The translations under genes were made by a program, and so were the position numbers. A stretch of DNA of 64,000 nucleotides from Rugosibacter aromaticivorans (GTDB taxonomy: Bacteria > Pseudomonadota > Gammaproteobacteria > Burkholderiales > Rhodocyclaceae), in contig NZ_CP010554.1 of NCBI RefSeq assembly GCF_000934545.1, forward strand, positions 310,001 to 374,000, in the 5' to 3' direction. The first letter of the stretch is position 1, and the number at the start of each line of letters is the position of its first letter. The notes under the pieces are model-generated. The model saw only the letters and a program-made list of their open reading frames with translations. It was not told the origin of the DNA and made no database searches. This document shows, piece after piece, positions 19,238 through 28,594 of this stretch.

Positions 19238-19830
19238 TGCGGCAGATTTTTCTTGCTGCATGGCTATGGGTCGTGCGAGGTAAATCTTTAGTTGCTGCCT
19301 GCCTTGTGCTCGCCGTGGCGGCTTGCGCGCAGTTTCAGGCAGCTCCTGGCGTGGGGTTGTCTACAAACGTGCCCGCGCTGCTGTTAGGCCCGCCGCTCGA
19401 CACGTTTGTTGCGGAAGGGCGTCTTGCTTTGCGTCAAGGCGAACGCCAGGATCACGTGCGTTTTCGTTGGCAACACGCGGCAGCAGAAGATGTCGTGCTC
19501 TTCCTCTCGCCGCTTGGGCAAGGTGTCGCTGAAATTCGGCGAGATGCGGCGATCGCGCGGCTGACGCAACCGAATCAGCCGACGGTAGAAGCGAGTAGCC
19601 TGCCCGAACTCGCCCTGCGTGTTTTTGGCACAGCGCTGCCGTTGGATAGCCTGGCCGACTGGCTGCGTGGCGCGCGGCCTGAATTGCAAGGCGAGGTCGA
19701 TGGCTGGCAGGTCATGGTGACCGATACCACGCCGTATCACCAGCACCGACTTTTACGGACATTGATCGTCAAGCGGGATAATGTGACATTGAAACTCATC
19801 GTTGATTCTTGGGATACCAATGATGAATGA
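19237..19830 (+). CDS. lolB: Outer-membrane lipoprotein receptor LolB
   Basis: Lipoprotein that accepts lipoproteins from LolA and inserts them into the outer membrane. The signal peptide ends in the lipobox AVAAC. The mature part shows FVAEGRLALRQGERQDHVRF, FLSPLGQGVAEIRRDAAIAR and LPLDSLADWLRGARP, matching the LolB fold. ATG 19237 overlaps the TPR stop, and a TTG at 19234 is also in frame. The end overlaps ispE by a few bases. The segment TPYHQHRLL (residues 165-173) is encoded by a copy of the dispersed repeat. Confidence 0.9.
   Translation: MRQIFLAAWLWVVRGKSLVAACLVLAVAACAQFQAAPGVGLSTNVPALLLGPPLDTFVAEGRLALRQGERQDHVRFRWQHAAAEDVVLFLSPLGQGVAEIRRDAAIARLTQPNQPTVEASSLPELALRVFGTALPLDSLADWLRGARPELQGEVDGWQVMVTDTTPYHQHRLLRTLIVKRDNVTLKLIVDSWDTNDE
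19731..19754 (-). repeat. Dispersed 25-bp repeat, copy E (in lolB)
   Basis: The minus strand reads AAAAGTCGGTGCTGG then TGATACGGC. It is antisense to lolB and read in a third frame ('tat cac cag cac cga ctt'), encoding PYHQHRLL. This frame differs from those in copies B, C, G, L and in D, I, K. Confidence 0.8.
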
Positions 19831-20677
19831 CTGGTCGAGTGAATGGTTTGCGCCGGCCAAAATCAACCTGTTTTTGCACGTTATCGGCCGGCGTGCCGAT
19901 GGTTACCATTTGTTGCAAACCGTGTTTCGTTTTTTGGATGTTGGGGACCGCATACGGTGCGAGCCTCGCCAAGATGGCCGCATTGTGCTGGCAACGCCGC
20001 TGCCTGGCGTGACGGATGAAAACCATTTGGCTGTGCGCGCAGCACAGGCTTTGCGTGCAGCAGCATCCATGACAGCTTCTGCAGCGGCGGCGTTGGGCGT
20101 CACCTTGCACGTCGATAAGCGTCTGCCACTAGGCGGCGGGCTGGGTGGTGGTAGTTCGGACGCGGCAACGACGCTGATTGCGCTGAATCATTTATGGCGC
20201 ACGAGTCTTGATCGCCCGCAGTTGAAACGCATAGCCCTCACGCTGGGTGCCGATGTACCGATTTTTATTCATGGACATACGGCATTTGCCGAAGGCGTGG
20301 GCGATCTCTTCACCGATGTGATGCCCCCGCCCGCGTGGTATCTGGTGCTGGTGCCCCCTGTTGCCGTGCCCACAGCACAGATTTTTGCGGCGTCAGATCT
20401 GCGCCATGACACCCCGGCGATGGCGGCTAGTGCCTGGCATTCAGGCACGGGCCGCAATGATTTAGAAGCGGTTGCGGCTGCGCTTTATCCGGAGGTGGCG
20501 CGGCATCTGGACTGGCTGCGCGCATGGGGTGACGCGCGCATGAGCGGATCGGGCGGGTGTTGTTTTGTTGCCTTTGATACTGCGGCCGCTGCTTATGCGG
20601 CGCATGCCGCCTTGCCGCCATCAATGCAGGGTTTCGTCGCGAGCGGGATCGATCAACATCCGCTGGCTTTGATTTGA
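19820..20677 (+). CDS. ispE: 4-diphosphocytidyl-2-C-methyl-D-erythritol kinase
   Basis: GHMP kinase of the MEP isoprenoid pathway. Motifs are FAPAKINLFLHVIGRRADGY at the N-terminus, the ATP loop LPLGGGLGGGSSDAATTL, and the C-terminal MSGSGGCCFVAF. The start is one of two adjacent ATGs (19820 or 19823), both inside the end of lolB. The first gives 285 aa, a normal length. An upstream extension to 19802 lacks support. lolB-ispE-tRNA-prs is a conserved order. Confidence 0.95.
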   Translation: MMNDWSSEWFAPAKINLFLHVIGRRADGYHLLQTVFRFLDVGDRIRCEPRQDGRIVLATPLPGVTDENHLAVRAAQALRAAASMTASAAAALGVTLHVDKRLPLGGGLGGGSSDAATTLIALNHLWRTSLDRPQLKRIALTLGADVPIFIHGHTAFAEGVGDLFTDVMPPPAWYLVLVPPVAVPTAQIFAASDLRHDTPAMAASAWHSGTGRNDLEAVAAALYPEVARHLDWLRAWGDARMSGSGGCCFVAFDTAAAAYAAHAALPPSMQGFVASGIDQHPLALI

Positions 20678-20778
20678 CAGATTGCACAAAAACCACGACA
20701 ATGCGCGTCCTTTCGGCACACGCCTGCATACTGTTTTGGCCTATCGGCCTTGTGAACAGGCGAGTGATCCGCTAATTT

Positions 20779-20852
20779 TGGGGAGTCGCCAAGTTGGTTA
20801 AGGCACTGGATTTTGATTCCAGCATGCGAAGGTTCGAATCCTTCCTCCCCAG
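20779..20852 (+). tRNA. tRNA-Gln (anticodon UUG)
   Basis: A full cloverleaf can be folded. The acceptor stem is TGGGGAG/CTCCCCA, the D arm contains GCCAAGTTGGTTAAGGC, the anticodon arm is CTGGA-TTTTGAT-TCCAG with anticodon TTG, and the T arm is GAAGG-TTCGAAT-CCTTC. The discriminator is G, and CCA is not encoded. Location between ispE and prs is conserved in many proteobacteria. Confidence 0.97.
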
Positions 20853-20906
20853 CCCCGACCCACGACTGGCAGGCGCTTTCCTGCCGCAGCGCTTGAGCAG
20901 ATGGAT

Positions 20907-21857
20907 ATGTCCTACGACAGCCTGATGGTTTTTACCGGCAATGCCAACCCCAAGTTGGCGGCCGATGTGGTCAGACGCCTGCATATTTCGCTAGGCCGCG
21001 CCAATGTGGGGCGCTTTTCCGACGGCGAAGTGAATGTCGAAATTCTCGAGCATGTGCGGGGTCAGGATGTGTTCATCCTGCAGTCGACCTGTCAGCCGAC
21101 CAATGACAACCTGATGGAATTGATGGTCATGGTCGACGCGTTAAAACGCGCTTCAGCTGGCCGTATCACTGCGGCGATCCCCTATTTCGGCTACGCCCGC
21201 CAAGATCGCCGGACGCGCTCGGCGCGCGTTGCCATCACCGCCAAAGTAGTCGCCAACATGTTGCAGGCCGTGGGCGTACAGCGCTTGTTAACCGTCGATT
21301 TGCATGCGGATCAGATTCAGGGCTTTTTCGATATTCCGGTGGATAACATTTACGCCGCGCCTATTTTGTTGGGCGACATCTGGAAGCAGCAGCATGACAA
21401 TCTGCTCGTGGTGTCCCCTGATGTGGGCGGGGTGGTGCGTGCCCGCGCATTGGCAAAACGCCTGGATTCGGATTTAGCCATCATCGACAAACGGCGGCCA
21501 AAAGCCAATGTGTCAGAAGTGATGAACATCATCGGCGATGTGGCAGGCCGCACCTGCGTCATTATGGACGACATGGTGGATACCGCCGGAACGCTTTGCA
21601 AGGCGTCGCAGGCATTAAAAGAGCAAGGCGCTTTGAGAGTGCTCGCTTACTGCACCCATGCGGTGTTGTCTGGTAGCGCGGTGGCGCGCATTACTGAATC
21701 CGAGATCGATGAACTGGTTGTGACAGACACGATACCCTTGTCGCCCGAAGCGGCTGCCTGCCCGCGCATTCGCCAGATTTCGATTGCCGAGCTGATGGCC
21801 GAGACCATGTTGCGCATCAGCAATGAAGCATCGGTCTCATCCTTGTTCATGGACTAG
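20907..21857 (+). CDS. prs: Ribose-phosphate pyrophosphokinase
   Basis: Makes PRPP from ribose 5-phosphate and ATP for nucleotide, histidine and tryptophan synthesis. Visible motifs are [12 protein letters not shown] at the start, [10 protein letters not shown], the flexible loop [18 protein letters not shown], the metal site [13 protein letters not shown] and the PRPP loop [13 protein letters not shown]. Start ATG 20907 (MSYDSLMVF) gives the usual 316 aa; ATG 20901 adds two residues. It is followed by rplY and pth. Confidence 0.97.
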   Translation: MSYDSLMVFTGNANPKLAADVVRRLHISLGRANVGRFSDGEVNVEILEHVRGQDVFILQSTCQPTNDNLMELMVMVDALKRASAGRITAAIPYFGYARQDRRTRSARVAITAKVVANMLQAVGVQRLLTVDLHADQIQGFFDIPVDNIYAAPILLGDIWKQQHDNLLVVSPDVGGVVRARALAKRLDSDLAIIDKRRPKANVSEVMNIIGDVAGRTCVIMDDMVDTAGTLCKASQALKEQGALRVLAYCTHAVLSGSAVARITESEIDELVVTDTIPLSPEAAACPRIRQISIAELMAETMLRISNEASVSSLFMD

Positions 21858-21931
21858 TTTCTTAACCCCTCGCCTGGTCGCGGGCGGGGATATTGTCGTG
21901 CAGTACCACTTATGAAGTAAGGGAGTAAATC

Positions 21932-22588
21932 ATGCAGCTTGAATTTAACGCAAACAAACGTGATGGCCAGGGCACCGGAGCGAGCCGCCGCCTGCGTCGC
22001 ACAGGCCGGGTCCCCGCCATTATTTATGGCAGCACAGAAAAGCCACAATCCATTGATATCGATCACAACGAGCTGTTTCAGCTGTTGCGCAAAGAGACGT
22101 TTTATTCCTCCGTGTTGACCGCGAACATTGATGGTGCCAAAGAAACCTGTCTGCTGCGCGACGTACAACGTCACCCCTATCGCCAGGTCATTTTGCATGC
22201 TGACTTTCAGCGCGTTGATGCCACCCATAAGCTGCACCAGAAGGTGCCGCTGCACTTTATCAATGCGGATATTGCCCCGGGCGTCAAGCTTGGCGGTGGC
22301 ATCGTACAACACGTGCTGACGGATATCGAAGTGCGCTGCCTGCCCAAGGATTTACCTGCATTTATTGAGGTTGACCTGAAGGATCTGGTCGCCGGTCATT
22401 CCCTGCACGTGTCTCAACTGAGCTTGCCCACGGGCGTTGAGGTGATGTTGCATAAGGGTGAAGATCCCGTTGTCGCGACCATTCTCACCGTGCGTGGCAA
22501 GGATGAGGATGAAGCCCCGGCGGCCGATTCAGCTGCAACGGCTGTGACAGCTGCTGCGCCTGCACCTGCACCTGCTGCCAAGAAGTAA
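21932..22588 (+). CDS. rplY: 50S ribosomal protein L25 (long form, general stress protein Ctc)
   Basis: Binds 5S rRNA. The N-terminal L25 domain carries RDGQGTGASRRLRRTGRVPA and IIYGSTEKPQSIDIDHNELF. The C-terminal TL5/Ctc domain ends around residue 190, followed by a low-complexity Ala-rich tail (AAPAPAPAAKK). At 218 aa it is the two-domain form common outside enterics. AGGGAG lies upstream of the ATG. Confidence 0.96.
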   Translation: MQLEFNANKRDGQGTGASRRLRRTGRVPAIIYGSTEKPQSIDIDHNELFQLLRKETFYSSVLTANIDGAKETCLLRDVQRHPYRQVILHADFQRVDATHKLHQKVPLHFINADIAPGVKLGGGIVQHVLTDIEVRCLPKDLPAFIEVDLKDLVAGHSLHVSQLSLPTGVEVMLHKGEDPVVATILTVRGKDEDEAPAADSAATAVTAAAPAPAPAAKK

Positions 22589-22618
22589 TGTGACAACGCA
22601 TCTGGCACGGCACCACTG

Positions 22619-23230
22619 ATGCCTTCCCAGGTGCGTTCGCAGTTACGTCTGATAGTCGGCCTCGGTAATCCCGGAGCCGACTATGCCAAAACCCGGCATA
22701 ACGCCGGGTTTTGGTTTTGTGAGCACTTATCCCGCGAGTTGGGTGCGCCACTGAAGCATGAAGCGCGCTTTCACGGTTTGGTCGGGGCTTGGCGCGCCAC
22801 CGGTGTTCACTTGTTGCTACCGCAAACATTCATGAATCGTTCCGGACAATCGGTGCGAGCACTGATGCAGTTTTATCGTATTGAACCAGCAGAAATGCTC
22901 GTGGTGCATGATGAGCTTGATGTACCCCCCGGGCAAATGCGGCTGAAGTTCGGTGGCGGTTCGGGTGGGCATAACGGCTTGAAAGACATCACTGCTCAGT
23001 TGGGCACACAAGATTACTGGCGGCTACGAATCGGCATTGGCCATCCCGGCGACAAGAACGAAGTCGTTAACTATGTGTTGAAGCCCCCGCGCAAAGAAGA
23101 GCAAACAGAGATTGAATCCGCGCTACAGACCGCACTATCGGCCTGGCCGCTGCTCGCGAAGGGGGAGTTTGAAGCCGCCACGCAGCGCATTAACTCTAAA
23201 CCTGTCGCAACGAAAAAAGGAAACTCATGA
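22619..23230 (+). CDS. pth: Peptidyl-tRNA hydrolase
   Basis: Recycles tRNA from prematurely released peptidyl-tRNA. The family motifs are [20 protein letters not shown] (catalytic His in TRHNAG), [31 protein letters not shown] and [12 protein letters not shown]. The protein has 203 aa. It overlaps ychF by ATGA, and the pth-ychF pair is conserved across bacteria. Confidence 0.96.
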   Translation: MPSQVRSQLRLIVGLGNPGADYAKTRHNAGFWFCEHLSRELGAPLKHEARFHGLVGAWRATGVHLLLPQTFMNRSGQSVRALMQFYRIEPAEMLVVHDELDVPPGQMRLKFGGGSGGHNGLKDITAQLGTQDYWRLRIGIGHPGDKNEVVNYVLKPPRKEEQTEIESALQTALSAWPLLAKGEFEAATQRINSKPVATKKGNS

Positions 23231-24318
23231 GCCTCAAATGTGGCATCGTCGGCTTACCCAATGTGGGTAAATCCACCTTGTTCAATGCCTTGACCAAGTC
23301 GGGCATTGCAGCAGAGAACTACCCCTTTTGCACCATCGAGCCGAATGTCGGCATTGTCGAAGTGCCAGACCCGCGTCTGGCGGCCTTGTCAGCCATCGTC
23401 AAGCCGCAGAAAATACAGCCGGCGATTGTCGAATTTGTCGATATTGCCGGGTTGGTCGCCGGTGCCAGTAAAGGCGAAGGTCTGGGCAATCAGTTTCTTG
23501 CCAACATCCGCGAGACGGATGCCATCGTGCATGTCGTGCGCTGTTTTTCCGATGACAACGTGGTACACGTCGCCGGCAAGGTAGATCCCTTGTCCGATAT
23601 TGAAGTGATTGATACCGAGCTGGCCCTGGCTGATATGAGCGTGGTCGACAAAGCGCTGGCACGCAACAAGAAGCTGGCCAATTCGGGCGACAAGGATGGC
23701 AAGTTGTTGTGCGCCGTGCTGGAAAAATGCCTGGCTCAGCTCGACAAGGCCCTGGCTGTGCGCGCCCTTGATCTGTCGACAGAAGAACATGCGTTGCTCA
23801 AGCCCTTCTGTCTGATCACCGCCAAGCCGGTGCTGTATGTGGCCAATGTCAAGGAAGGTGGCTTTGACAACAATCCATATCTCGATGTCGTGCGCGCGCA
23901 TGCTGCAACCGAGAAAGCTGAAGTGGTCGCCATCTGCGCTGCCATCGAAGCCGAAATCGCCGAGCTGGAAGATGATGAAAAGCAGATGTTCCTCGCCGAC
24001 CTCGGCCTGGATGAACCCGGCTTGAACCGGCTGATCCGTGCGGCCTACAATCTCCTTGGTCTGCAAACCTATTTCACCGCGGGCGTCAAAGAAGTCCGTG
24101 CGTGGACCATCCATGCCGGTGACACCGCACCGCAGGCCGCCGGCGTGATCCATACCGATTTTGAAAAAGGCTTCATCCGTGCGCAGACCATTGGCTTTGA
24201 TGATTTCATCACCTACAAGGGCGAAGCCGGTGCCAAAGAGGCAGGCAAGATGCGCGCCGAAGGCAAGGAGTATGTGGTCAAGGACGGCGACGTCATGAAT
24301 TTTTTGTTTAACGTGTAA
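23227..24318 (+). CDS. ychF: Redox-regulated ATPase YchF (OLA1 family)
   Basis: Obg-related P-loop ATPase that binds ribosomes and responds to oxidative stress. It shows G1 [15 protein letters not shown]3 [20 protein letters not shown] and a G4 region with the non-canonical NVKE in place of NKxD ([11 protein letters not shown]), typical of the ATP-preferring YchF. The C-terminal TGS domain carries [13 protein letters not shown]. At 363 aa it is full length. Its TAA stop is also part of a dispersed repeat copy. Confidence 0.97.
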   Translation: MSLKCGIVGLPNVGKSTLFNALTKSGIAAENYPFCTIEPNVGIVEVPDPRLAALSAIVKPQKIQPAIVEFVDIAGLVAGASKGEGLGNQFLANIRETDAIVHVVRCFSDDNVVHVAGKVDPLSDIEVIDTELALADMSVVDKALARNKKLANSGDKDGKLLCAVLEKCLAQLDKALAVRALDLSTEEHALLKPFCLITAKPVLYVANVKEGGFDNNPYLDVVRAHAATEKAEVVAICAAIEAEIAELEDDEKQMFLADLGLDEPGLNRLIRAAYNLLGLQTYFTAGVKEVRAWTIHAGDTAPQAAGVIHTDFEKGFIRAQTIGFDDFITYKGEAGAKEAGKMRAEGKEYVVKDGDVMNFLFNV

Positions 24319-24339
24319 GTCGGCGCTGGTGATACGGTG
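24317..24339 (+). repeat. Dispersed 25-bp repeat, copy F (at ychF stop codon)
   Basis: AAGTCGGCGCTGG then TGATACGGTG. The ychF stop codon TAA (24316-24318) overlaps its first bases. It is sense-oriented relative to ychF. One mismatch in 22 bases separates it from copy H. Confidence 0.85.
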
Positions 24340-24418
24340 TTCCGGTTGCCATCAAAAGCTTGTGGGCATGGCCGTTTTATAATCGACCGCTGAATCTTTG
24401 CCATAAAAACCAAACTCT

Positions 24419-24808
24419 ATGCCTCAGGATCCTGTCGATAAAAATCTGTTGCGCATGGAGGCGCGTCGGTTTGCTTCCCGTTGTGAAGGGCAGATTGCCA
24501 GCATTGAGCGAGCCGATAGTTTGCGTGAGGTTGTGCGGCTGGCGGGCGTAATCCATTTGTCTTATCCGTTGAGTGAAGAGCCTGCGGCGCGCGATGCGTT
24601 GCACCATCTCACTCTCCGCAGTGAAGATCGGGCGCGAGAATTGATCCGGTTGCAGTTGCAGAATTACTCTCGGGTAGAACCCTATTTACGTGATAAATGG
24701 CGGCGCAACATGCTCGACTCGTGGAGTAATCTCACCGGTTCGTTGGCGCATTTACGCGCATGGGCGCAGACGCGACTGGCTTTGGTTGAGCAGCAATTGC
24801 CGGATTAA
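24419..24808 (+). CDS. Hypothetical protein, 129 aa
   Basis: A charged, probably all-helical soluble protein beginning MPQDPVDKNLLRMEARRFAS with no signal peptide or obvious motif. The central part (AARDALHHLTLRSEDRAREL) and the C-terminus (LRAWAQTRLALVEQQLPD) look amphipathic. A perfect TATAAT at 24378-24383 about 36 bases upstream may be its -10 box, without a good -35. It is convergent with the MSHA cluster. I do not recognise the family. Confidence 0.6.
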   Translation: MPQDPVDKNLLRMEARRFASRCEGQIASIERADSLREVVRLAGVIHLSYPLSEEPAARDALHHLTLRSEDRARELIRLQLQNYSRVEPYLRDKWRRNMLDSWSNLTGSLAHLRAWAQTRLALVEQQLPD

Positions 24809-24834
24809 TTTCGGCTAGCTGTTAGCCAGTGAGC

Positions 24835-25977
24835 TTAGCGTAGTTTTTGTTCAACATGCGCTGCGAGTTCGGGCGGTAACCCGGGCAGGCTGCGTGCTTT
24901 CAGGTAGGCATCATGCGCGGCAGCGCTTTGTCCATCGGCTTCCAGTGCAATGCCTAGTCCAGCCCACCAGCGTGCTTCGCCGGGGGCCAGTCGGGTCGCT
25001 GCCTGATATCTTTCGGCGGCTTCATGGGGGCGTCCGGCGCGGTTGAGCAGCACTGCGAGAAATCCCTGGTACTCGGCGCTTTTTTCACCGCTCGCCGCTT
25101 GTTGCTGCATCAAATCCAGGGCGGTGGTGGTCTGATTACGTTCTACGAGCAAGCGCGCCAGCGTGAGTGTCGAGGCCAGGCGCGTAGCGGGCAGATCAAC
25201 CCCTTCACGCAGCACTTTTTCAGCGGCGTCCCAGCGCTGGGTATCGATGAGTAAGCTGGCTAAAACCTGACGTGATGCGGCGTGCTCAGGCGCAAGAGCC
25301 AATGCCGCTTGATATTGCGCTATGGCATCCTCCAGCCGACCAGCGCGTTGCGCCTCTCGCCCCGATTGATAGATGGTTTCCGCCCGCTCCGGCGGACTGG
25401 GCAGATGCTCCCGTTTTTCAATACGCGGCATGTCGGTGGCTTTGGGATTGCCGGTGCTATGTATGGGTGGCAAGAGCAGGCTGGTTGCTGGCGCTGTGGA
25501 TGCTTTAACTCCTTCATCAGCAGGTGCGGCCCGGGCTGCTTTTTGTGGACTAGAGCTTGTTAGAGGGGATTTAGTGGTGGTTGCAGTGGGTTTTTGTGTA
25601 GGCTCGACCCTGCTTGTGGCAGGTTGAACGAAGGTGACAGGTTGGTCACCTTTGGTCGAGGCTGCTTCTGCTAAAACAGTTGCAGTGGGTGGTTGAGGTG
25701 CCGGGAATTTACTTGTAACAGCAGTGATCGGTACTGGTACGGCCTCGTTGTGTGGCGCTGGATTCGCTACAGATGTAGGAGGGTTTTTTCGCCATTGCCA
25801 TGCAGCCAGAATCGCACCTGTTATTAAAACCAGCAGAATAGCCATACGCTTGGGCCAGGGCGAAGCTATTTCACGGCGAGCGGCGAGCGGTGTCACTGCA
25901 GAAGGCAAGGCGCCACGTTCCGCTTCGCTGGCGCGACGTGCATCCAGGTCGCGCAACATTTTATTTACCAGGCTCAT
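24835..25977 (-). CDS. mshN: MSHA biogenesis TPR protein MshN
   Basis: Inner-membrane TPR protein of the MSHA pilus system. The N-terminus MSLVNKMLRDLDARRASE is the conserved start shared by MshN proteins. It is followed by one transmembrane helix (about residues 30-50, RMAILLVLITGAILAAWQW), a Pro/Thr-rich periplasmic linker of about 130 residues, and TPR units (AIAQYQAALALAPEHAASRQ, AAERYQAATRLAPGEARWWA). The ATG at 25977 has GAGG six bases upstream and starts after the mshM stop. The longer frame to 26088 is not used. It is the last gene of the cluster. Confidence 0.88.
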   Translation of the reverse strand: MSLVNKMLRDLDARRASEAERGALPSAVTPLAARREIASPWPKRMAILLVLITGAILAAWQWRKNPPTSVANPAPHNEAVPVPITAVTSKFPAPQPPTATVLAEAASTKGDQPVTFVQPATSRVEPTQKPTATTTKSPLTSSSPQKAARAAPADEGVKASTAPATSLLLPPIHSTGNPKATDMPRIEKREHLPSPPERAETIYQSGREAQRAGRLEDAIAQYQAALALAPEHAASRQVLASLLIDTQRWDAAEKVLREGVDLPATRLASTLTLARLLVERNQTTTALDLMQQQAASGEKSAEYQGFLAVLLNRAGRPHEAAERYQAATRLAPGEARWWAGLGIALEADGQSAAAHDAYLKARSLPGLPPELAAHVEQKLR

Positions 25978-25984
25978 AGCAACC

Positions 25985-26827
25985 TCACCAGTTTTTCCAC
26001 CATGAAATTCGTCGTGCTCCTTCCGTATCGCGTCCTGCTTGTACAACATGAGTCCTGACGACGGTCGGCTTGCCTTCACCAAAGGCAAGCAAAAGCGCTT
26101 TATGTGCCAAGATATTAACTAACCGTGGTGTACCGAAGGATAAGTGCCACAATAATGCGGCTGTATTCCCTGTGAATAGGTCATTGCCTCGATATCCCGC
26201 AACGCGCAGGCGATGGCTCAGGTAGTGAGCCACTTCTTCGCGGCGTAAACCCGGCATGCGATAGTGCAGCACAATGCGTTGCCGCAACTGACGGACTGCC
26301 GGGTTGGCTAGTTTTTCGTCGAGCTCGGGTTGGCCAAACATAATGACTTGAACCAGTTTTTGTTTTTCCGTTTCCAGATTCGACAGTAAGCGCAGAGTCT
26401 CCAGGCTTTCCAGCGGCATGCACTGTGCCTCGTCAAGCACAACTAGCACTTTTTTCCCGTTGGCCGCTTGCTCAAGCAAGTACCGATTGATGATTTTGAT
26501 CAGCTGAAAGCTGGGATCATTTAGTGCATCTGCCAGCGTAAGGCCCAACTCCTCGGCAATTGCACCCAGCAATTCCCGTGGAGCGAGCATTGGGTTGGGC
26601 AAATAAGCAACGACATGATCTTCACCCAGTGTTGATAATAACCGGCGGCACAACAGCGTCTTTCCTGTGCCGACTTCCCCCGTGATCTTGATAAATCCTT
26701 CGCCCGATGAGAGGCCGATGAGCAGCGTGTTCAGTGCTTCCTGATGGGCATCGTTGGAATAAATAAAGCTGGTATCGGGCGTGATGCCGAAGGGAAGCTC
26801 AGAGAGGCCGAAGTGGTTGAGATACAT
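25985..26827 (-). CDS. mshM: MSHA biogenesis ATPase MshM (ExeA-like AAA)
   Basis: An ExeA/GspA-type AAA ATPase of 280 aa. It begins MYLNHFGLSELPFGITPDTS (the conserved ExeA-type N-terminus), then Walker A GEVGTGKTLLCRRLL, Walker B VLVVLDEAQCMPLESLE and the sensor region RQRIVLHYRMPGL. The family remodels peptidoglycan or assists secretin assembly. It lies between mshL (secretin) and mshN, the order known from Vibrio. Confidence 0.92.
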   Translation of the reverse strand: MYLNHFGLSELPFGITPDTSFIYSNDAHQEALNTLLIGLSSGEGFIKITGEVGTGKTLLCRRLLSTLGEDHVVAYLPNPMLAPRELLGAIAEELGLTLADALNDPSFQLIKIINRYLLEQAANGKKVLVVLDEAQCMPLESLETLRLLSNLETEKQKLVQVIMFGQPELDEKLANPAVRQLRQRIVLHYRMPGLRREEVAHYLSHRLRVAGYRGNDLFTGNTAALLWHLSFGTPRLVNILAHKALLLAFGEGKPTVVRTHVVQAGRDTEGARRISWWKNW

Positions 26828-26839
26828 GGCTCCTGCCAG

Positions 26840-28594
26840 TTAATGTTTTGATTCCGCTGCCGGCTGATAGGATTTCAGCCGCTCTTGCACGGCGTTGATA
26901 TCTTGCGCCCAGGCTTGATCATTGCGGATAATTGTTGTTTTAATCAAGATTACCAGCTCGCGTTTTGTGAGCCCGCTGCTACGTTGCCCTAGCAAGTTAG
27001 CCGCAACGCCGGTAGCACCCGGTAGCTGGGAACGGTCAGACGATTGTTCCTGACGCATCAATCCCCCAATGGCGACAATATTACCATCTTGCACGCGGAC
27101 AATGCTGTCTGTTTCATTGATATTACTGGTCGCCAAAGGCAAGCTGAACGAACCCAGGGTGCCTAGACTAACCGTTTTGTTTTTTTCGCTGACCACACTG
27201 ACCATTGGGTGTACATGCAGGATGATATTGCCTTCATCGTCAATCTGTGGCGTGACATCCAATGAAATACCCGAGAAGTAAGGTTCCAGGGTCAAACTCG
27301 GGGTAACCACGGTGCCCGTCGTTGTGGTTGTTGTCGATGTGGTCAGGTTGGTAATAAAGAGTTCATCAGTGCCCACTTTAAGCACTGCTTTTTGATTGTT
27401 GACGGTTGCAATGCGCGGGCTGGAAAGTACGGTGACACTGCCTTGCGTCTCTAAAAAATTAAGCAGTGCCGCAAAGTTTGCGGATTGAAAGGCGAGTCCT
27501 AGAAAGCCTTGCCCAAGCGCTGTTGCGGCAATAAGCCCGCCCGCTCCCGGAAGCACTGTGCCGTTCCCGGAGAATAGTTCATCGACGCGGTTTGTCGCGG
27601 TTACCGCATCAGAAGGAATCCCGGTAATTGCCTCACCAGGTTGCGTGCGCAAAATCGTACCGGGTTGTACAACGCCTGCGGACACACGCCGGTTTTTGCC
27701 GTTGAATGTTGACCAGTTAATACCGGATTGATAACCCTCTGACAGGGCGACATCAACAATTTTGGCTTCAATCATGACTTGTCGATCAGCGATCAACTGT
27801 GTTGCCCTGAGATACTTGTCCACATTCGCCAGCTCACCGGGCATGGCGCGCACCACCACCACGCCAGAGGCTGGATTGATGACGACGCTTCGTCCATCGG
27901 TTGTACCGAGAATTGCTGTTAACGCAGTTTTCAGGTCACCCCAAAAATCGCTATCGGTTGTCATGCTTACCCGGCTGGCATCATTGCTGCGTGAACCGCT
28001 GGAGACCGCGCCACCGCCTGCGGTTGCTTGCGTAGCCTGAGTGGCAGATCCCCTTGCGCCACCTCCGCCTCCGGTGGTTATTGAATTGGCCGTGACGCGC
28101 AAGTCACTCGAGCCTTGACGACGACTTGCCAGATAGTTGATCTGGAAGACACGCGTTTGCATCGTATTTGATTCAATGAAAATGCGTTTCCCCTGAATGC
28201 GGTATTCATAGCCGAATAGTTCACGTATCGTATCTAACGACTCTAGTACCGTGACGTTTTTGAGGTTGATTGTGATATTGCCGCTGACATCCGGCGGTAA
28301 CAGCATGCTGTAGGGCGTGCCCGAAACCAGTGCCATAAATACCTGAGGAGCAGGAGCATCGACAACAGAAAGATCAAACCGTGATTCACTGGGCGGGGCT
28401 ATAGCTGGCCGCGCAAGGCTCGGCATGAGCGCCGTATCAGGCGCTGCCGGACGAGCTTTGCGGTCTGTGGTTGACTGCAGCAGCACATCGTTGATCTGGT
28501 TGAGCACCTCATTATTTTTGCGCTGTGTGGTTGAACAGGCCATCAGTGCAGGAAGTATGCAGAGTGCGGCAAGCCAGCGGATAAGGTTCGTCAT
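26840..28594 (-). CDS. mshL: MSHA outer-membrane secretin MshL
   Basis: Forms the outer-membrane gate for the pilus. The lipoprotein signal ends in the lipobox LMAC (Cys20). An STN/secretin short domain (residues about 75-150), a Gly/Ser-rich stretch (GGGGARGSATQATQA) and the secretin core with VIEAKIVDVALSEGYQSGI-like sequence follow, ending with GNIVAIGGLMRQEQSSDRSQ and KRELVILIKTTIIR. At 584 aa it is a normal size. It overlaps mshK by ATGA. Confidence 0.94.
   Translation of the reverse strand: MTNLIRWLAALCILPALMACSTTQRKNNEVLNQINDVLLQSTTDRKARPAAPDTALMPSLARPAIAPPSESRFDLSVVDAPAPQVFMALVSGTPYSMLLPPDVSGNITINLKNVTVLESLDTIRELFGYEYRIQGKRIFIESNTMQTRVFQINYLASRRQGSSDLRVTANSITTGGGGGARGSATQATQATAGGGAVSSGSRSNDASRVSMTTDSDFWGDLKTALTAILGTTDGRSVVINPASGVVVVRAMPGELANVDKYLRATQLIADRQVMIEAKIVDVALSEGYQSGINWSTFNGKNRRVSAGVVQPGTILRTQPGEAITGIPSDAVTATNRVDELFSGNGTVLPGAGGLIAATALGQGFLGLAFQSANFAALLNFLETQGSVTVLSSPRIATVNNQKAVLKVGTDELFITNLTTSTTTTTTGTVVTPSLTLEPYFSGISLDVTPQIDDEGNIILHVHPMVSVVSEKNKTVSLGTLGSFSLPLATSNINETDSIVRVQDGNIVAIGGLMRQEQSSDRSQLPGATGVAANLLGQRSSGLTKRELVILIKTTIIRNDQAWAQDINAVQERLKSYQPAAESKH

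Noticed and set aside
24811..24826. Hairpin GGCTA...TAGCC between the hypothetical gene and mshN
   Set aside because: Five base pairs and no T-run on either strand; not a convincing terminator.
28430..28470. Partial repeat resemblance in mshL (GATACGGCGCTC on the minus strand)
   Set aside because: It shares the right half with copy K only; the core AGTCGGCGCTGG is missing.
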